Source: Streptomyces sp. ISL-94
Lineage (GTDB): Bacteria; Actinomycetota; Actinomycetes; Streptomycetales; Streptomycetaceae
Assembly (NCBI RefSeq): GCF_018614075.1
Contig: NZ_JAGGOZ010000021.1
Span: 1-64,000 of the forward strand
Direction of reading: 5' to 3'
Length of the DNA stretch: 64,000 nucleotides
Both the position numbers and the translations under genes were made by a program. This document shows, piece by piece, positions 16,829 through 25,424 of the stretch. Under the pieces are notes generated by a model. The model made no database searches. It saw nothing but the letters and a program-made list of their open reading frames with translations, and was not told where the DNA came from. The first letter of the stretch is position 1. Every line of letters starts with the position of its first letter.

Positions 16829-16841
16829 GGCAGGGAAAATC

Positions 16842-17021
16842 ATGGCCAGGATCGTATTCACTGTTCTCTGGGTCGCTGTACTCGTCCTCGTCAACCGGAG
16901 CCTCCACGACACCGTCTGGGCGCAATACCTGGCGACGTTCCTTCTGGGGGGTCTCTATGCTCTGGCCCTCAGCAAGGTGGGGATTCTCCGCGCGGGGTCG
17001 CGGTCGGAAGGCTCGAAGTGA
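16842..17021 (+). CDS. Two-helix small membrane protein, possible immunity protein
   Basis: A 59-aa protein with two transmembrane helices (IVFTVLWVAVLVLVN and LATFLLGGLYALALSKVG) joined by a short loop and ending in a basic tail. It starts 13 bp after the secreted peptide gene behind AGGGAAAATC. Small membrane proteins directly downstream of secreted hydrophobic peptides often give self-protection, which is the inferred role; a structural or transport role is equally possible. Confidence 0.65.
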   Translation: MARIVFTVLWVAVLVLVNRSLHDTVWAQYLATFLLGGLYALALSKVGILRAGSRSEGSK

Positions 17022-17107
17022 CCGGCTTTCTTGGCCTTCCTGTGTCATTCGGTAAACGCCTCGATTGTTCGGACTGAGGTAATCAGTCCGAATGCGGTGT
17101 GTGAATC

Positions 17108-17143
17108 AGTGCCGGTGGCGCCCGTTCGGGGGCCACCGGCACT
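17108..17143 (+). terminator. Hairpin terminator of the secreted-peptide operon
   Basis: A 12-bp stem, AGTGCCGGTGGC (17108-17119) with GCCACCGGCACT (17132-17143), enclosing a GC-rich loop and followed by TCC. Located 87 bp after the small membrane protein gene. Confidence 0.75.
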
Positions 17144-17312
17144 TCCGGTCGTGCGGCCGGGTGTTACGGGTGGGCGCAGGCGTGGTGGGTCGAACCGCCG
17201 GCAGCGGTTCACGGGCCGGGGTCGAGCGGGCCGTCAGGGCCGCCAGGGCCGAGCGGGTGCTGATGCCCGCCTTGCTTGTCCCACGGCGAGGCCGAGCGGC
17301 GCGCCCTTCCGC

Positions 17313-17469
17313 AGCGGGCGTGCGCTTCCTTGATCCCGACGAAGTCCTCGCAGTACGCGGCGAGGGTCGGGTGCGTGCTGCGCCACAATTGGCCGCGCGC
17401 GGCGACCTCCAGAGCGGCGCCGCAGATCCACTGCGCGGCGACCTCGGCGCTGGTCGCCTGCAGCAGCAC
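17313..17469 (-). pseudogene. Remnant of an actinobacterial DNA-binding-type protein
   Basis: The minus-strand segment AAQWICGAALEVAARG, QLWRSTHPTLAAYCEDF, VGIKEAHA resembles a conserved motif in Streptomyces mobile-element proteins, but the frame loses sense after about 50 residues and no good start is present. It is a decayed fragment; the exact family is not certain. Confidence 0.35.
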
Positions 17470-17627
17470 GTCGTCGACGAGCGCTCGGTACTACTCATGA
17501 AACAGGGAGGTACAACGAAGCCGGCGGTCACTCTGCCCTATCTGCCAGGTGCCTTGTCAGATTTGCGCGCTAGTGTCTCGTGATTCTGTTTGTGGAACCT
17601 GAGGCGTCTGTGATCGTTGAGTCTGGC

Positions 17628-17984
17628 ATGGATCTCTCTTCTGAACAGGTCTCCGAGCTACGGGAGTTGGCTGGTTCGCGGGATGTGCCGGCTGTCGTGG
17701 CACTTCGTGCGCGGATCGTGTTGTGGTCGGCCGAGGGGCGGCGGCGAAAGGACATCGCCGAGCTCGCCGGTGTGGCACCGCTGACGGTGGACCGCTGTAA
17801 GTCCCGCTATGCCGAGCGGGGTGTTGCCGGGCTGGAGGACAAGCGCCGGGGCGGGCCGCGAACTCAGGTGCCGCCCCGGACGCGGGCCCGGGTGATCGCC
17901 TTGACGAGGATGTCCCCGCCGGCGGATTCCGGGCTCTCTCACTGGTCCGGCCTTGGGGACCAGCCGTACAGCCGTTGGCGCTAA
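17628..17984 (+). pseudogene. IS630-family transposase, N-terminal HTH fragment
   Basis: From ATG 17628 the frame gives the helix-turn-helix half of an IS630 transposase: LSSEQVSELRELAGSRDVPA, RIVLWSAEGRRRKDIAELAG, DKRRGGPRTQVPPRTRARVI, ALTRMSPPADSGLSHWS. Intact members continue into a DDE domain; here the sequence diverges right after SHWS and stops at 17984. The start of homology, near TAGTGTCTCGTGATTCTG (about 17570), may be the left end of the IS. Confidence 0.8.
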
Positions 17985-18001
17985 GCACTTGATCATGGTC
18001 G

Positions 18002-19012
18002 TTAGCTGCGGGCCTTCGCGTTCGGATGGGGTTGGGCCTGGAGCCGTTCGCGGAGGTCGATCTCCTCGGGGGTGAGAGGGTCGTCTGGCCGGCGGATGCG
18101 GACGGGCTTGGGCCTGAGAGGCAGGCCGTCGTCCGCCGCAGCGGCTTCGGCTTCCGCGAGGGCGCGGTAGAGCGAGGCGACGGACGGGGACCTGCCCGCG
18201 TTCTTGCCGACCTTGATGGTGAGCTTCTTCGCGATCTCGGGGACGGGGACGCCCTTGTCCTTCAGCGCGACGGCGAAGGTGAGCATGTCGTCGTCGATGA
18301 CCTTCGGGCGTCCGCCGTGGTTGCCCTTGGACGCGGCGATGACCTGGCCCTCCAGGGTCTTCTCCCGGATGTAGTTGCGCTCGATCTGCCCGGCGACGGC
18401 GAGCACGGCGAAGAACAGGGCGCCCATGCCGTGGGGGTCGTAAATCCCGGTGAGCGGGCCGGTGAGGAGTTCGAGCTGGATGCCGCCGGCCTGGAGCTCG
18501 GCGGACAGCGTCATCAGCTCGGCGGCGTTGCGGGCGAGGCGCTTGAGTTCGTGGACGGTGAAGATGACCGGTGTTTCGGGGGCGGCCTCCTTGAACTGGT
18601 GGGCCAGTGCGAGGGCTTTCTCCAGCTCGGGCCGGACCTTGATGCGGGTGCTGATCTGCTCGGAGAAGACCTTGTGGCACTCCGCCCGGCGGAGGGCTTC
18701 GAGCTGGCTCGCCAGCTCCTGGCGGGCGGTCGACGTCCTCGCGTACCCGATCCGGACGGGCCGCTCGGTGCGGGGCGCGGGCACGGCGGCGAGCGCCGGG
18801 CCCAGCTTCCACGCGCGGCCGGGGCGCCGGTCGGCGGGGACGGGGATCTCCAGTTCCTCGCGGAGCGCGGGGACGAGGACGAAGCGGGGGGTGTGGTACT
18901 TCGCGGCGGTCTTCCCGCCCCGGGTGCGGCAGGCGCTGCCAGCGGGCGCGTCACAGTTCGGGCAGTCGTGACGTTCTACCGCTAATGCGGCCTGATCGTG
19001 CGTGAGGTCCAT
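18002..19012 (-). CDS. Serine recombinase (resolvase/invertase family) with N-terminal zinc motif
   Basis: A 336-aa serine recombinase. Residues 1-45 carry a Cys17-Cys20-Cys28-His40 zinc motif (CPNCDAPAGSACRTRGGK, KYHTPR) seen on actinobacterial mobile-element proteins. The catalytic domain starts at RIGYARTSTARQELASQL (Ser about 93), with FTVHELKRLARNAAEL, FFAVLAVAGQIERNYIREKT and a C-terminal HTH (GGRPKVIDDDMLTFAVALKDKG...SVASLYRAL). It is of resolvase rather than large-integrase length apart from its N-terminal extension. It could resolve or invert a nearby element. An intact reading frame, unlike the truncated homologue at 19336. Confidence 0.88.
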   Translation of the reverse strand: MDLTHDQAALAVERHDCPNCDAPAGSACRTRGGKTAAKYHTPRFVLVPALREELEIPVPADRRPGRAWKLGPALAAVPAPRTERPVRIGYARTSTARQELASQLEALRRAECHKVFSEQISTRIKVRPELEKALALAHQFKEAAPETPVIFTVHELKRLARNAAELMTLSAELQAGGIQLELLTGPLTGIYDPHGMGALFFAVLAVAGQIERNYIREKTLEGQVIAASKGNHGGRPKVIDDDMLTFAVALKDKGVPVPEIAKKLTIKVGKNAGRSPSVASLYRALAEAEAAAADDGLPLRPKPVRIRRPDDPLTPEEIDLRERLQAQPHPNAKARS

Positions 19013-19034
19013 GGCGGCAGTCTCTCAGAAGTGC

Positions 19035-19143
19035 CTCGCACAACATGCGGGTTTCGAGAGGACTTTTGCGAACGGCGACCTGCGGAAACGTGATCACTCC
19101 GGGGGGCTCTCGCAGAACTCTCACAGATGACCGTTTGTGCGAG
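19035..19143. repeat. Inverted repeat upstream of the serine recombinase, possible res site
   Basis: CTCGCACAA at 19035-19043 is the exact inverse of TTGTGCGAG at 19135-19143. The pair flanks about 90 bp immediately upstream of the recombinase start, the place and size expected of a res site with several recombinase-binding subsites. Only this outer pair is clear. Confidence 0.4.
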
Positions 19144-19335
19144 TCACTCGGCGTCAGGGTCGGTGTCGCTCGGGTGGACTCCGGTGATCGCCCATTCCAG
19201 CATCCGCATCCGTTCGACATCCGGCGTGCGAAGGCGACCAGCCCGGCGCCGAACTCGTGGTCGGGACCGATGTCCGCGGCATTGAAGTAGGCGTCGATCC
19301 GGCTCGTGTCGCCCGTCGTAACGAAATGGCGGGCG

Positions 19336-19677
19336 ATGGCCGAGACCGAGCGGGAGAACATCCGGGAGTCCACCCTCGAAGGCCTCGATACCGCCTCCCG
19401 CAAGGGCAAGCACGGTGGCCGGCCACCGGTCATCACCGACGACATGCTCCATACCGTCATCCGCCGCCGGACGGCAGGCGAGTCCGTCGAGGAGATCCAG
19501 CCCGACCTGATCATCCCCACCGGCAAGCGCAAAGGGCAGAGCCCTTCCGTCGCGAGCATCTACCGGGCCCTGGCCGAGCACCACAAGGCCCAGGCTCGAG
19601 GCAGCCCAGGCCGACTTCGCGGCCCTACGCCAGCGGTCAGCGCTCGCGCCCACCAGCTCGTAGAGAGTCGCTACTGA
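19336..19677 (+). pseudogene. Serine recombinase, C-terminal fragment
   Basis: The frame AETERENIRESTLEGLDTAS, RKGKHGGRPPVITDDMLHTV, KGQSPSVASIYRALAEH matches the C-terminal helix and HTH of the resolvase family, similar in order to the intact gene at 18002-19012. The catalytic N-terminus is missing. Upstream sequence on the opposite strand (about 19144-19330) reads a decayed frame, AYFNAADIGPDHEFGAGLV...RMLEWAITGVHPSDTDPDAE, split by a frameshift, so this junction joins two unrelated relics. Confidence 0.75.
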
Positions 19678-19679
19678 CC

Positions 19680-19930
19680 GATCCGATCCTCCCCAAGGAC
19701 CTCAACCGAGCGGAGGAGCTACGGCGGGGAGGAGACGCCGAATGGGTGATGGCCTTCCGCTCCCGTCCGGCGTTGAACCGCGTATGACCCACCCTTACGA
19801 GCAGGACCTCGGCGCCCTCTACCTGACCCGCGCTCCGGCCCACCTGGACGACGATGACGCCGCCCTGGCGCTGATCGCGCACTGCCCCGACATCAGCGCC
19901 GCCCGTATCAAATACGGGCTCGCGTGGCGA
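19680..19930 (+). pseudogene. Relics of two ATGA-coupled genes
   Basis: A frame ending at 19787 reads LTDPILPKDLNRAEELRRGG, DAEWVMAFRSRPALNRV, and its stop overlaps ATG 19784 of a second frame, MTHPYEQDLGALYLTRAPAH, LDDDDAALALIAHCPDISAA. The second breaks off at about 19930, just before the next gene. The overlap shows these were neighbouring genes in an operon; both are now short and unassignable. Confidence 0.4.
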
Positions 19931-19965
19931 AGAACGCGAACAGCAGCCGGCCGGGCCGCTACGTC

Positions 19966-20766
19966 CTACTTCTCCTCCGGCTCCCAGGCGCGGAGCAGGT
20001 CGAGCAGCCCTGCGTCTCCGTCAACGTGCAAGGAGGCGGCCGGGATACGGTCGTACAAGTAGAGGACCAACTCACTGGCCGTGCCATGGACGGAGGCGCC
20101 GGCTACGTCCGAGTCCTCGTCGGTCGCGGCAGTGTCCGCGGGGATGCGGGTGACGCGTGCGCCGTTGCCGTCGACTGTGAGGCGCCAGGAGCGGCCCTCG
20201 GCGGCGTGGAAGTCGAAGGCCGTGGGCTTGTGCGGCCAGGCACTCGGCGTCGCGCAGACGGTGAACAGGAACTCCTCCACACCGTCGAGTGCCACCTCGA
20301 CCGGCAGCGGCTGCGAGGCGCCCCCGGCGAGCTGGGCGTCGTACGTGTGCACCGCGGTCTCCTGGACCCGGTGCCGGGCGGTGCCGCCGGCGGTCTGCGG
20401 TGACTGCGACGCGGGCCACCACGTCCAGCAACCGCTCTCCGGTCCTGCCTCGCGCAGGGCGCTCACCAGAAGCTGCGTCGACGCGGCCAGCCAGGCCAGC
20501 AGGGCCTCACGCTCCCGCGGCACTTCCAGAGCGGCGCGCGCAGCGGTGGCCTCGGCCGGGGGAGCGTCGGCAGGCCCCGCGCCGACGATGGCGGCCCAGA
20601 AACGGTCTCCCCCACCCAGGTGCTTCACCAGATCGAACAGCGTCCACCCGGGGCAGGTCGGCACCTGCACATCGAGGCTGGGAGCGGCGGCGACCGCGGC
20701 GCGGAAGGCGCCCGACCGTTCGTCGATGAGTCGCAGCAGGTCAGGGAAGTCCAGAGTGTTTTGCAC
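19966..20766 (-). CDS. Maleylpyruvate isomerase family mycothiol-dependent enzyme
   Basis: A 266-aa DinB/MDMPI-fold protein. The N-terminal metal-binding helix bundle is recognisable: SLDVQVPTCPGWTLFDLVKHLGGGDRFWA, later HRVQETAVHTYDAQLA (His ligands) and a C-terminal domain with SWRLTVDGNGARVTRI, HGTASELVLYLYDRI. Members use mycothiol, the actinobacterial thiol, for isomerisation or conjugation, but most genome members have no known substrate. GTG at 20766. The gene is isolated, with relics on both sides, and was probably carried in as cargo. Confidence 0.9.
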   Translation of the reverse strand: MQNTLDFPDLLRLIDERSGAFRAAVAAAPSLDVQVPTCPGWTLFDLVKHLGGGDRFWAAIVGAGPADAPPAEATAARAALEVPREREALLAWLAASTQLLVSALREAGPESGCWTWWPASQSPQTAGGTARHRVQETAVHTYDAQLAGGASQPLPVEVALDGVEEFLFTVCATPSAWPHKPTAFDFHAAEGRSWRLTVDGNGARVTRIPADTAATDEDSDVAGASVHGTASELVLYLYDRIPAASLHVDGDAGLLDLLRAWEPEEK

Positions 20767-21299
20767 GCCGGATGTCTATCACTGCGCCCCGTGCGACCGC
20801 ACGCGGATTTTCACAGCCGACGCGGCGGGCGCGCGGCACGGGCCGCGCACCCTCGGATGGCGCGGTGCCCTGCTCTCATGCACAGCATCGGTCGAAGTCG
20901 CCCGATCGGGGATTCCCGTTCGACCAACACCCCTCGACATCGGAACAACGACAACAGTCACTGATCTCTGAGACAACCCCCAGGCACGGCAAAGGCCAGT
21001 TCGCGGCAGGCCAAGCGATCCAGGCCTTGCCTGCAACGAGGCCGAGGCGCTGCCACGGCCTGTCGGCGGGCGGCCCGCGGAAAACGAGTTGCTCGCGGGT
21101 CGTGGCCTCGATCATGATCGCCTGCATGGACCTGTAACGGCTGCCACGTAGCAAAGCCAACCTGTCGCGCGGTTGACCCCGGAGCCTGACGACTCGGCCC
21201 CGAGGCGATGACTCGCGCCCTCGTGTGCATCCGTCATATCCCAGGAGCCGCAGCCTCGCCTGCGAGAGCTCCTGGTCAGTCCTGAAAGCAACCACATTC
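20767..21299. other. Intergenic stretch with direct repeat and a weak minus-strand ORF
   Basis: No gene is well supported. A minus-strand frame from 21127 (MQAIMIEATTREQLVFRGPP, ADRPWQRLGLVAGKAWIAWP) looks protein-like for about 55 residues, then crosses a direct repeat at 20911-20933 and stops at 20876; it could be a relic. Confidence 0.35.
20911..20933 (+). repeat. Direct repeat left of the DUF1062 gene
   Basis: 23 bp containing CCCGTTCGACCAACACCCC (20915-20933), repeated at 22096-22118 with one mismatch. Similarity extends loosely for about 25 bp further (ATCGGAAC..CAACAG). Confidence 0.75.
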
Positions 21300-21992
21300 A
21301 TGAATACTGACCGCAAGGCCCTGTGGGCCGTGCGTGAGTCCGCGCTGCCCACCGTCGTACGCCCCTGCCCGGACTGCTCCGGCAGCCGGCACCGTCCCTC
21401 GGGCAAGATCCGTGTCAACGCGAGCGGCAAACTCCTCGACGTCTGGCTTCTCCTGAGCTGTGCAGGGTGCGACCGGACCTCGAAGGTGCCCGTCCACGAG
21501 CGCGTCCACGTCTCGTCGCTGGAGCCCGCTCGCCTGGTGGCGTACGAGAACAATGACCCAGCCGTGGTACGGGAGCTGACGATAAGTCAGTCGCTGGCCG
21601 CGAAGAACGGATACCGCCTCGACTGGACCGGTACGTGGGAGGTGGAGACCCGCACGCCCCTCTACGCACTCGACGACCCGGCACCGTTCAAGGTCCTGGT
21701 CAGCTTCGAGCTGCCCGCGCCGGTCCGGGTCGAACGACTGCTCATGCTCGGGCTCGGTCTCAGCCGCAGTGGGGTACGACGCATGGTCGGGGACGGGCGT
21801 ATCCACCTGCCGCTGGCCCTGGACGCCAAGGCGCATCGTGACTTCGAGCTCACCATCCACGATCTCGGTTCCGTCGATGCTGCGAAGCACTCGAAGCTCC
21901 TTGGCGCTCCGACCGACGTGCGCACCGACCTGAGCCGCGTCGGGTTGCACGACACGCCGCAGCACGTGTCGCGATCGGCGGCGGGAGCGTAA
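21300..21992 (+). CDS. DUF1062 domain protein
   Basis: A 230-aa protein that I recognise as DUF1062: VRPCPDCSGSRHRPSGKIRV (zinc-binding CxxC), LLDVWLLLSCAGCDRTSKVP (second CxxC), HERVHVSSLEPARLVAYENN, YRLDWTGTWEVETRTPLYAL, and a C-terminal S4-like stretch, ERLLMLGLGLSRSGVRRMVG. Zinc-ribbon plus S4-like parts suggest RNA binding, but the family has no established function. ATG at 21300. It is flanked by the 23-bp direct repeats at 20911 and 22096. Confidence 0.9.
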   Translation: MNTDRKALWAVRESALPTVVRPCPDCSGSRHRPSGKIRVNASGKLLDVWLLLSCAGCDRTSKVPVHERVHVSSLEPARLVAYENNDPAVVRELTISQSLAAKNGYRLDWTGTWEVETRTPLYALDDPAPFKVLVSFELPAPVRVERLLMLGLGLSRSGVRRMVGDGRIHLPLALDAKAHRDFELTIHDLGSVDAAKHSKLLGAPTDVRTDLSRVGLHDTPQHVSRSAAGA

Positions 21993-22095
21993 GAGCGGGG
22001 CAGCAGGGCCTTCTGGACAGCCTGTTGGCGTAAACAACCTTCGAGCTGCCAGGAGGCCCTGCTCTGTGCGGCACCAGCCACAGTCACCCGATCGA

Positions 22096-22118
22096 GACTC
22101 CCGTTCGACCAACACCCC
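22096..22118 (+). repeat. Direct repeat right of the DUF1062 gene
   Basis: Second copy of the 23-bp repeat at 20911-20933 (identical core CCCGTTCGACCAACACCCC at 22100-22118). Centre-to-centre distance is 1185 bp. Confidence 0.75.
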
Positions 22119-22543
22119 ACAGGATCGGAACGGCAACAGCCGCTCAAGATTCGCTGTCGCAGGTCACCTGTGCAACGCCACGGGGCTGAGTGTGCCTCAT
22201 GTGACAGAACGCCTGATTTCTCTCTGACCAGCGAGTTCAGGTTGACAACCCCCCTCGGCGACGGAGGTCGCCGAGGGCGTAAGCCCGAGGCGGGGTTGGG
22301 GTGCCTGCCTCGGGCACGTCGCTTCTGTCGGGCTTCTCGAAGAACGAGCGGTAGGCGCCCTCACGGATGTCGTGGTCAGTGCCTCTGCTTTGGCCGCTGC
22401 GGTGCACGACATGTGATGCGGACGGCGGCGGCTTGATGTGGCGACGTAGACGCGGCCCATCGGCCCTACCCCAAAAAATCCGGTGGGTCCTTCGCCGTAG
22501 GCAAGGCACAATTCCCGGGGAACCGGGGCGAGGGGGAGCTTGT
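22119..22543. other. Intergenic stretch with hairpin and relic
   Basis: No intact gene. A 10-bp stem, CCTCGGCGAC (22252-22262 region) with GTCGCCGAGG, may be a terminator. A minus-strand frame reads HDIREGAYRSFFEKPDRSDV near 22330-22375, possibly a gene relic. Confidence 0.35.
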
Positions 22544-23587
22544 TTGGACGTGTTCGCGTGTGCCGGGTGCGGCACCGAGCTGACGGCGCCGGTGTCCCGA
22601 GTGGCCCTCCCGGCCCACACCCATCACGGGGGCTGGGAGGAACTCCATCCTCCGCTGATGGAGCCCGCGACGTACGCCGTCGACCCCCGACCCACTGGAC
22701 CGCCGTGGCGGTTGTGGGAGGAGGTCGGAGAGGACGCGGCTGCCCGGCAGGGCGTATACGCGCCGGTGTACTCCGTCTCCTTCGGCGTGCGGAACAGGAT
22801 CGTCATCGCCCCCGGCGACTCCCGGTCCATGGCCCTGATACCCGAGAAGTGCGAGGGCTACTGCCAGGGTGTGGACGGCCGGGCCGGCCCCAACCTGGCG
22901 TGCGAGGGGTGCGGGCGGGCCGTGGCGACCCGCATGGACGACTGCGGACTGTGGCAGACGGTGTGGCTGGAGCCCGACGCGGTCGTACGCCGCCCCTCGG
23001 GGCTCCCCGCCGGTCCGCCTCCCGACTGGGACGAGCTGGAGCGCGCCGAGCACCGCGTCCCACCCGTCGAACCCGACGGGTCGTGGAGCCGTCGCTGGGA
23101 GGCGGCGGTCGGGGTCGCGCTGGCCCACCTCGTGGCGGCCACTGAGGACCGCCCCGTGACCCTCCCAGCCGGCCCCGTCACCGAGCTGCTCGGCCACGCC
23201 GTCGGCCGGTACCTGCCAGCCGGGCCCGATACCCGTACCGTGGGGCTGGCCGGCCCGGGAATCCGAACGCCCCGGCCCCGTCCCGACGTCCTCCTCGTCC
23301 CCTGCCACCCCCTCACGGGCACTCCCTGGCGCCCACCCGGCGACGACGCGGCCGTGGTGCCGCTGGACAGCGGGGTCTGGGCGTACCTCGCCCACCCGGG
23401 CGAGACCTCGCCGATGCCCGCGACGGGGGTGCTTCCGGACGGCGTCCTGCGCGACGACTATCCCCTGCCGCCGCGCCCCCGGTGCCCGCTGACGCCCCGC
23501 CACCGCGCCTTCGAGTACACCCTGGTCGGGCTGCCCGCCATACGCGCCCCCCGGCTGCGCAGGTACCACGACGCGTACCGATCATGA
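22544..23587 (+). CDS. Conserved Streptomyces zinc-ribbon protein of unknown function
   Basis: A 347-aa protein from TTG 22544 (LDVFACAGCGTELTAPVSRV), placed after GGGGGAGC. It has an N-terminal CxxC (CAGC), a central pair (EKCEGYCQGVDGRAGPNLAC, EGCGRAV) and a C-terminal RAFEYTLVGLPAIRAPRLRR. The arrangement is one I associate with uncharacterised Streptomyces proteins; no catalytic motif is obvious. The in-frame extension to 22367 reads non-family sequence. No operon partner. Confidence 0.75.
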   Translation: MDVFACAGCGTELTAPVSRVALPAHTHHGGWEELHPPLMEPATYAVDPRPTGPPWRLWEEVGEDAAARQGVYAPVYSVSFGVRNRIVIAPGDSRSMALIPEKCEGYCQGVDGRAGPNLACEGCGRAVATRMDDCGLWQTVWLEPDAVVRRPSGLPAGPPPDWDELERAEHRVPPVEPDGSWSRRWEAAVGVALAHLVAATEDRPVTLPAGPVTELLGHAVGRYLPAGPDTRTVGLAGPGIRTPRPRPDVLLVPCHPLTGTPWRPPGDDAAVVPLDSGVWAYLAHPGETSPMPATGVLPDGVLRDDYPLPPRPRCPLTPRHRAFEYTLVGLPAIRAPRLRRYHDAYRS

Positions 23588-23970
23588 ACGTCTGACTGGG
23601 CGTCCACGGCGCCGAGGTCGCAGCGGTCCGCTCGTCGTTCGGTTCGGATCTCAGGTCCCCTTGATCCGCCAGCTGCTCTCCGGCCTCGGTACTGGTCAGC
23701 TCGCGTATGCAGCTGTCGCCAGTTCTCGTGTGGAACGGGGACGGTTGTGACGATGCGTGCTCCCCCAGGGCGTTTCGGTGGCGAGGGTGGGCCGATCCCG
23801 AGCCCGTTACGGTTGGTGCCTCCGAGCCCCGCTTGGCGGCTTGTCCGCTCTCGGTCTTCAGCTGTTGATCTTCGCAGCAACGCTGAACGAGATCCGGTTC
23901 CGCCGGGGTTGGGAACATCAGCCACAGCCGCTCCGCTATGGGACGGTCGGCGGCTCTATCGTTGCTCCGC
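23588..23970. other. Intergenic stretch, nothing recognised
   Basis: No convincing gene, repeat or terminator was seen. Frames on both strands lack protein-like sequence. Confidence 0.4.
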
Positions 23971-24885
23971 ATGACCCAGACCGAGATCGAGATCACAGCG
24001 GAGTTAGTCCGGCACCTGCTGCGGGACCAGCACCCTGACCTGGCCGATCACCCCTTGAAGCTCGGCGCGCGTGGTTGGGACAACCAGCTGTGGCGGCTCG
24101 GCGACGACCTCGCCGTCCGATTGCCCTGGGCGACACAGTCTGCGGACACATTGCTGCGCAAGGAGCACGCCTGGCTGCCCGTCCTTGCCCCGTACCTTCC
24201 GCTGCCGGTCCCCGTCCCGCAGCGCCTCGGCGAGCCCTCCGAGCGGTTTCCGCGGCCCTGGATCGTCACCACCTGGGTGCCGGGAGAGCCCGCCGACCGC
24301 GCCCCTGTCACGCGCGGTGCGGAGGCGGCCGACACCTTGGCCGCCTTCCTGACGGCTCTTCACGGACCCGCTCCCACCGGGGCGCCCGCCGGTCGTGGCC
24401 GCGGGGGGCCGCTGGCCGACCACGCCGACGGGTTCGCCAAGGGGCTCACCTCGGCCACCGAGCTGGGGCTGATCCCCGACCCGGACGCCGTCCTCGCGGT
24501 CTGGGAAGACGCCGTTGCCGCGCCCGAGTGGGCGGGCCCGGCACTGTGGCTCCATGGCGACCTGCATCCGGCCAACGTTCTCACCGCGGACGGCACCTTC
24601 TGCGGCGTGGTCGACTTCGGCGACCTCTTCGCAGGCGATCCAGCCTGGGACCTCGCCGCCGCTTGGGTACTGCTACCGGACAGCGCCGCCGACCGCTTCC
24701 ATGGGGCCTACCAGCCGATCCCAGACGCCGCGACCTTGCGTCGCGCCCGCGGCTGTGCGGTGCTGAAAGCCCTCGCCTGCATCCTCATCGGAGATGCCGG
24801 AGTCCACGGCCGCCCCGGCGGCAAGCCCACCTGGGGGCCACCGGCCCACGCCACGCTGCGACGCCTCATCGCAACGGCCCGCTGA
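23971..24885 (+). CDS. APH-family phosphotransferase (aminoglycoside/macrolide type)
   Basis: A 304-aa small-molecule kinase. Motifs: ATP-binding start WDNQLWRLGDDLAVRLPW, catalytic loop LWLHGDLHPANVLT (Asp about 196, Asn about 201), metal-binding VVDFGDLFAGDPAWDLA (Asp about 215). Length and order fit the APH family, which includes aminoglycoside and macrolide phosphotransferases as well as metabolic kinases, so resistance is possible but not shown. ATG at 23971; the frame extends upstream to 23938 without a better start. It stands alone between relics. Confidence 0.88.
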   Translation: MTQTEIEITAELVRHLLRDQHPDLADHPLKLGARGWDNQLWRLGDDLAVRLPWATQSADTLLRKEHAWLPVLAPYLPLPVPVPQRLGEPSERFPRPWIVTTWVPGEPADRAPVTRGAEAADTLAAFLTALHGPAPTGAPAGRGRGGPLADHADGFAKGLTSATELGLIPDPDAVLAVWEDAVAAPEWAGPALWLHGDLHPANVLTADGTFCGVVDFGDLFAGDPAWDLAAAWVLLPDSAADRFHGAYQPIPDAATLRRARGCAVLKALACILIGDAGVHGRPGGKPTWGPPAHATLRRLIATAR

Positions 24886-24950
24886 GCGACCGGGCCGAGC
24901 GGGCCGCCGGAGCAAGGTGGGCCTGGGTGCTCCTGGTCAGCTTTCCTCTT

Positions 24951-25232
24951 TCAACTGTCAGCAGATCCCCGTGGAACCCAGCCCGTTGGTGACCGTTTGC
25001 GATCTCTGGCGGCGTATCGGCTCCACGTCCCGCCGGTCTCCTCGAGGAGGCGGCTGGTGGTCTTGTCGTGGTAACCGACAGCGTCCACGACGACGGGGGC
25101 GGGTAGCTCAAGAAGTTGCTGTCGGATGGCGGCGCCGCGAGCGGCGGCGACCGGGACGCCGATCTCGCCCAGGAGCGCGGACAGGTGGTCGGGGCGGGCA
25201 GGCTGGCCGGCCCGGCAACCGGGGAAGAGCCA
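24951..25232 (-). pseudogene. Zinc-ribbon tyrosine recombinase, C-terminal relic
   Basis: The frame from 25232 to the stop at 24951 reads WLFPGCRAGQPARP, AIRQQLLELPAPVVVDAVGY, HDKTTSRLLEETGGTWSRYA. This parallels the end of the intact recombinase at 13470-14948 (WLFPGRRASQP, APVIAQALGYHDKSTTR). Only the last 90 or so residues remain, so it is a second, decayed copy of the same mobile-element gene family. Confidence 0.7.
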
Positions 25233-25424
25233 TCGGGATGCCTGGTCAAGGAAGCGGCCGATGACCCGCGCCCTCTGGTCGCTGTGAGGCTGGACGGCGC
25301 CAGCTCCCCGCTCGTATGCGTCTGCCTCGTGTTCGCCGACCTGTTGGCGCCGCTCCTGCCGGCAGCGGCCTGCCCCCGTGGTCCCGCTGTTCCCGCGGAG
25401 GGGGAGCAGACGGGCGGGCGGCGG

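Noticed and set aside
20911-22118. attL/attR of an integrated phage or plasmid
   Set aside because: The direct repeats enclose only one gene and no integrase, and no tRNA 3' end is visible at either copy.
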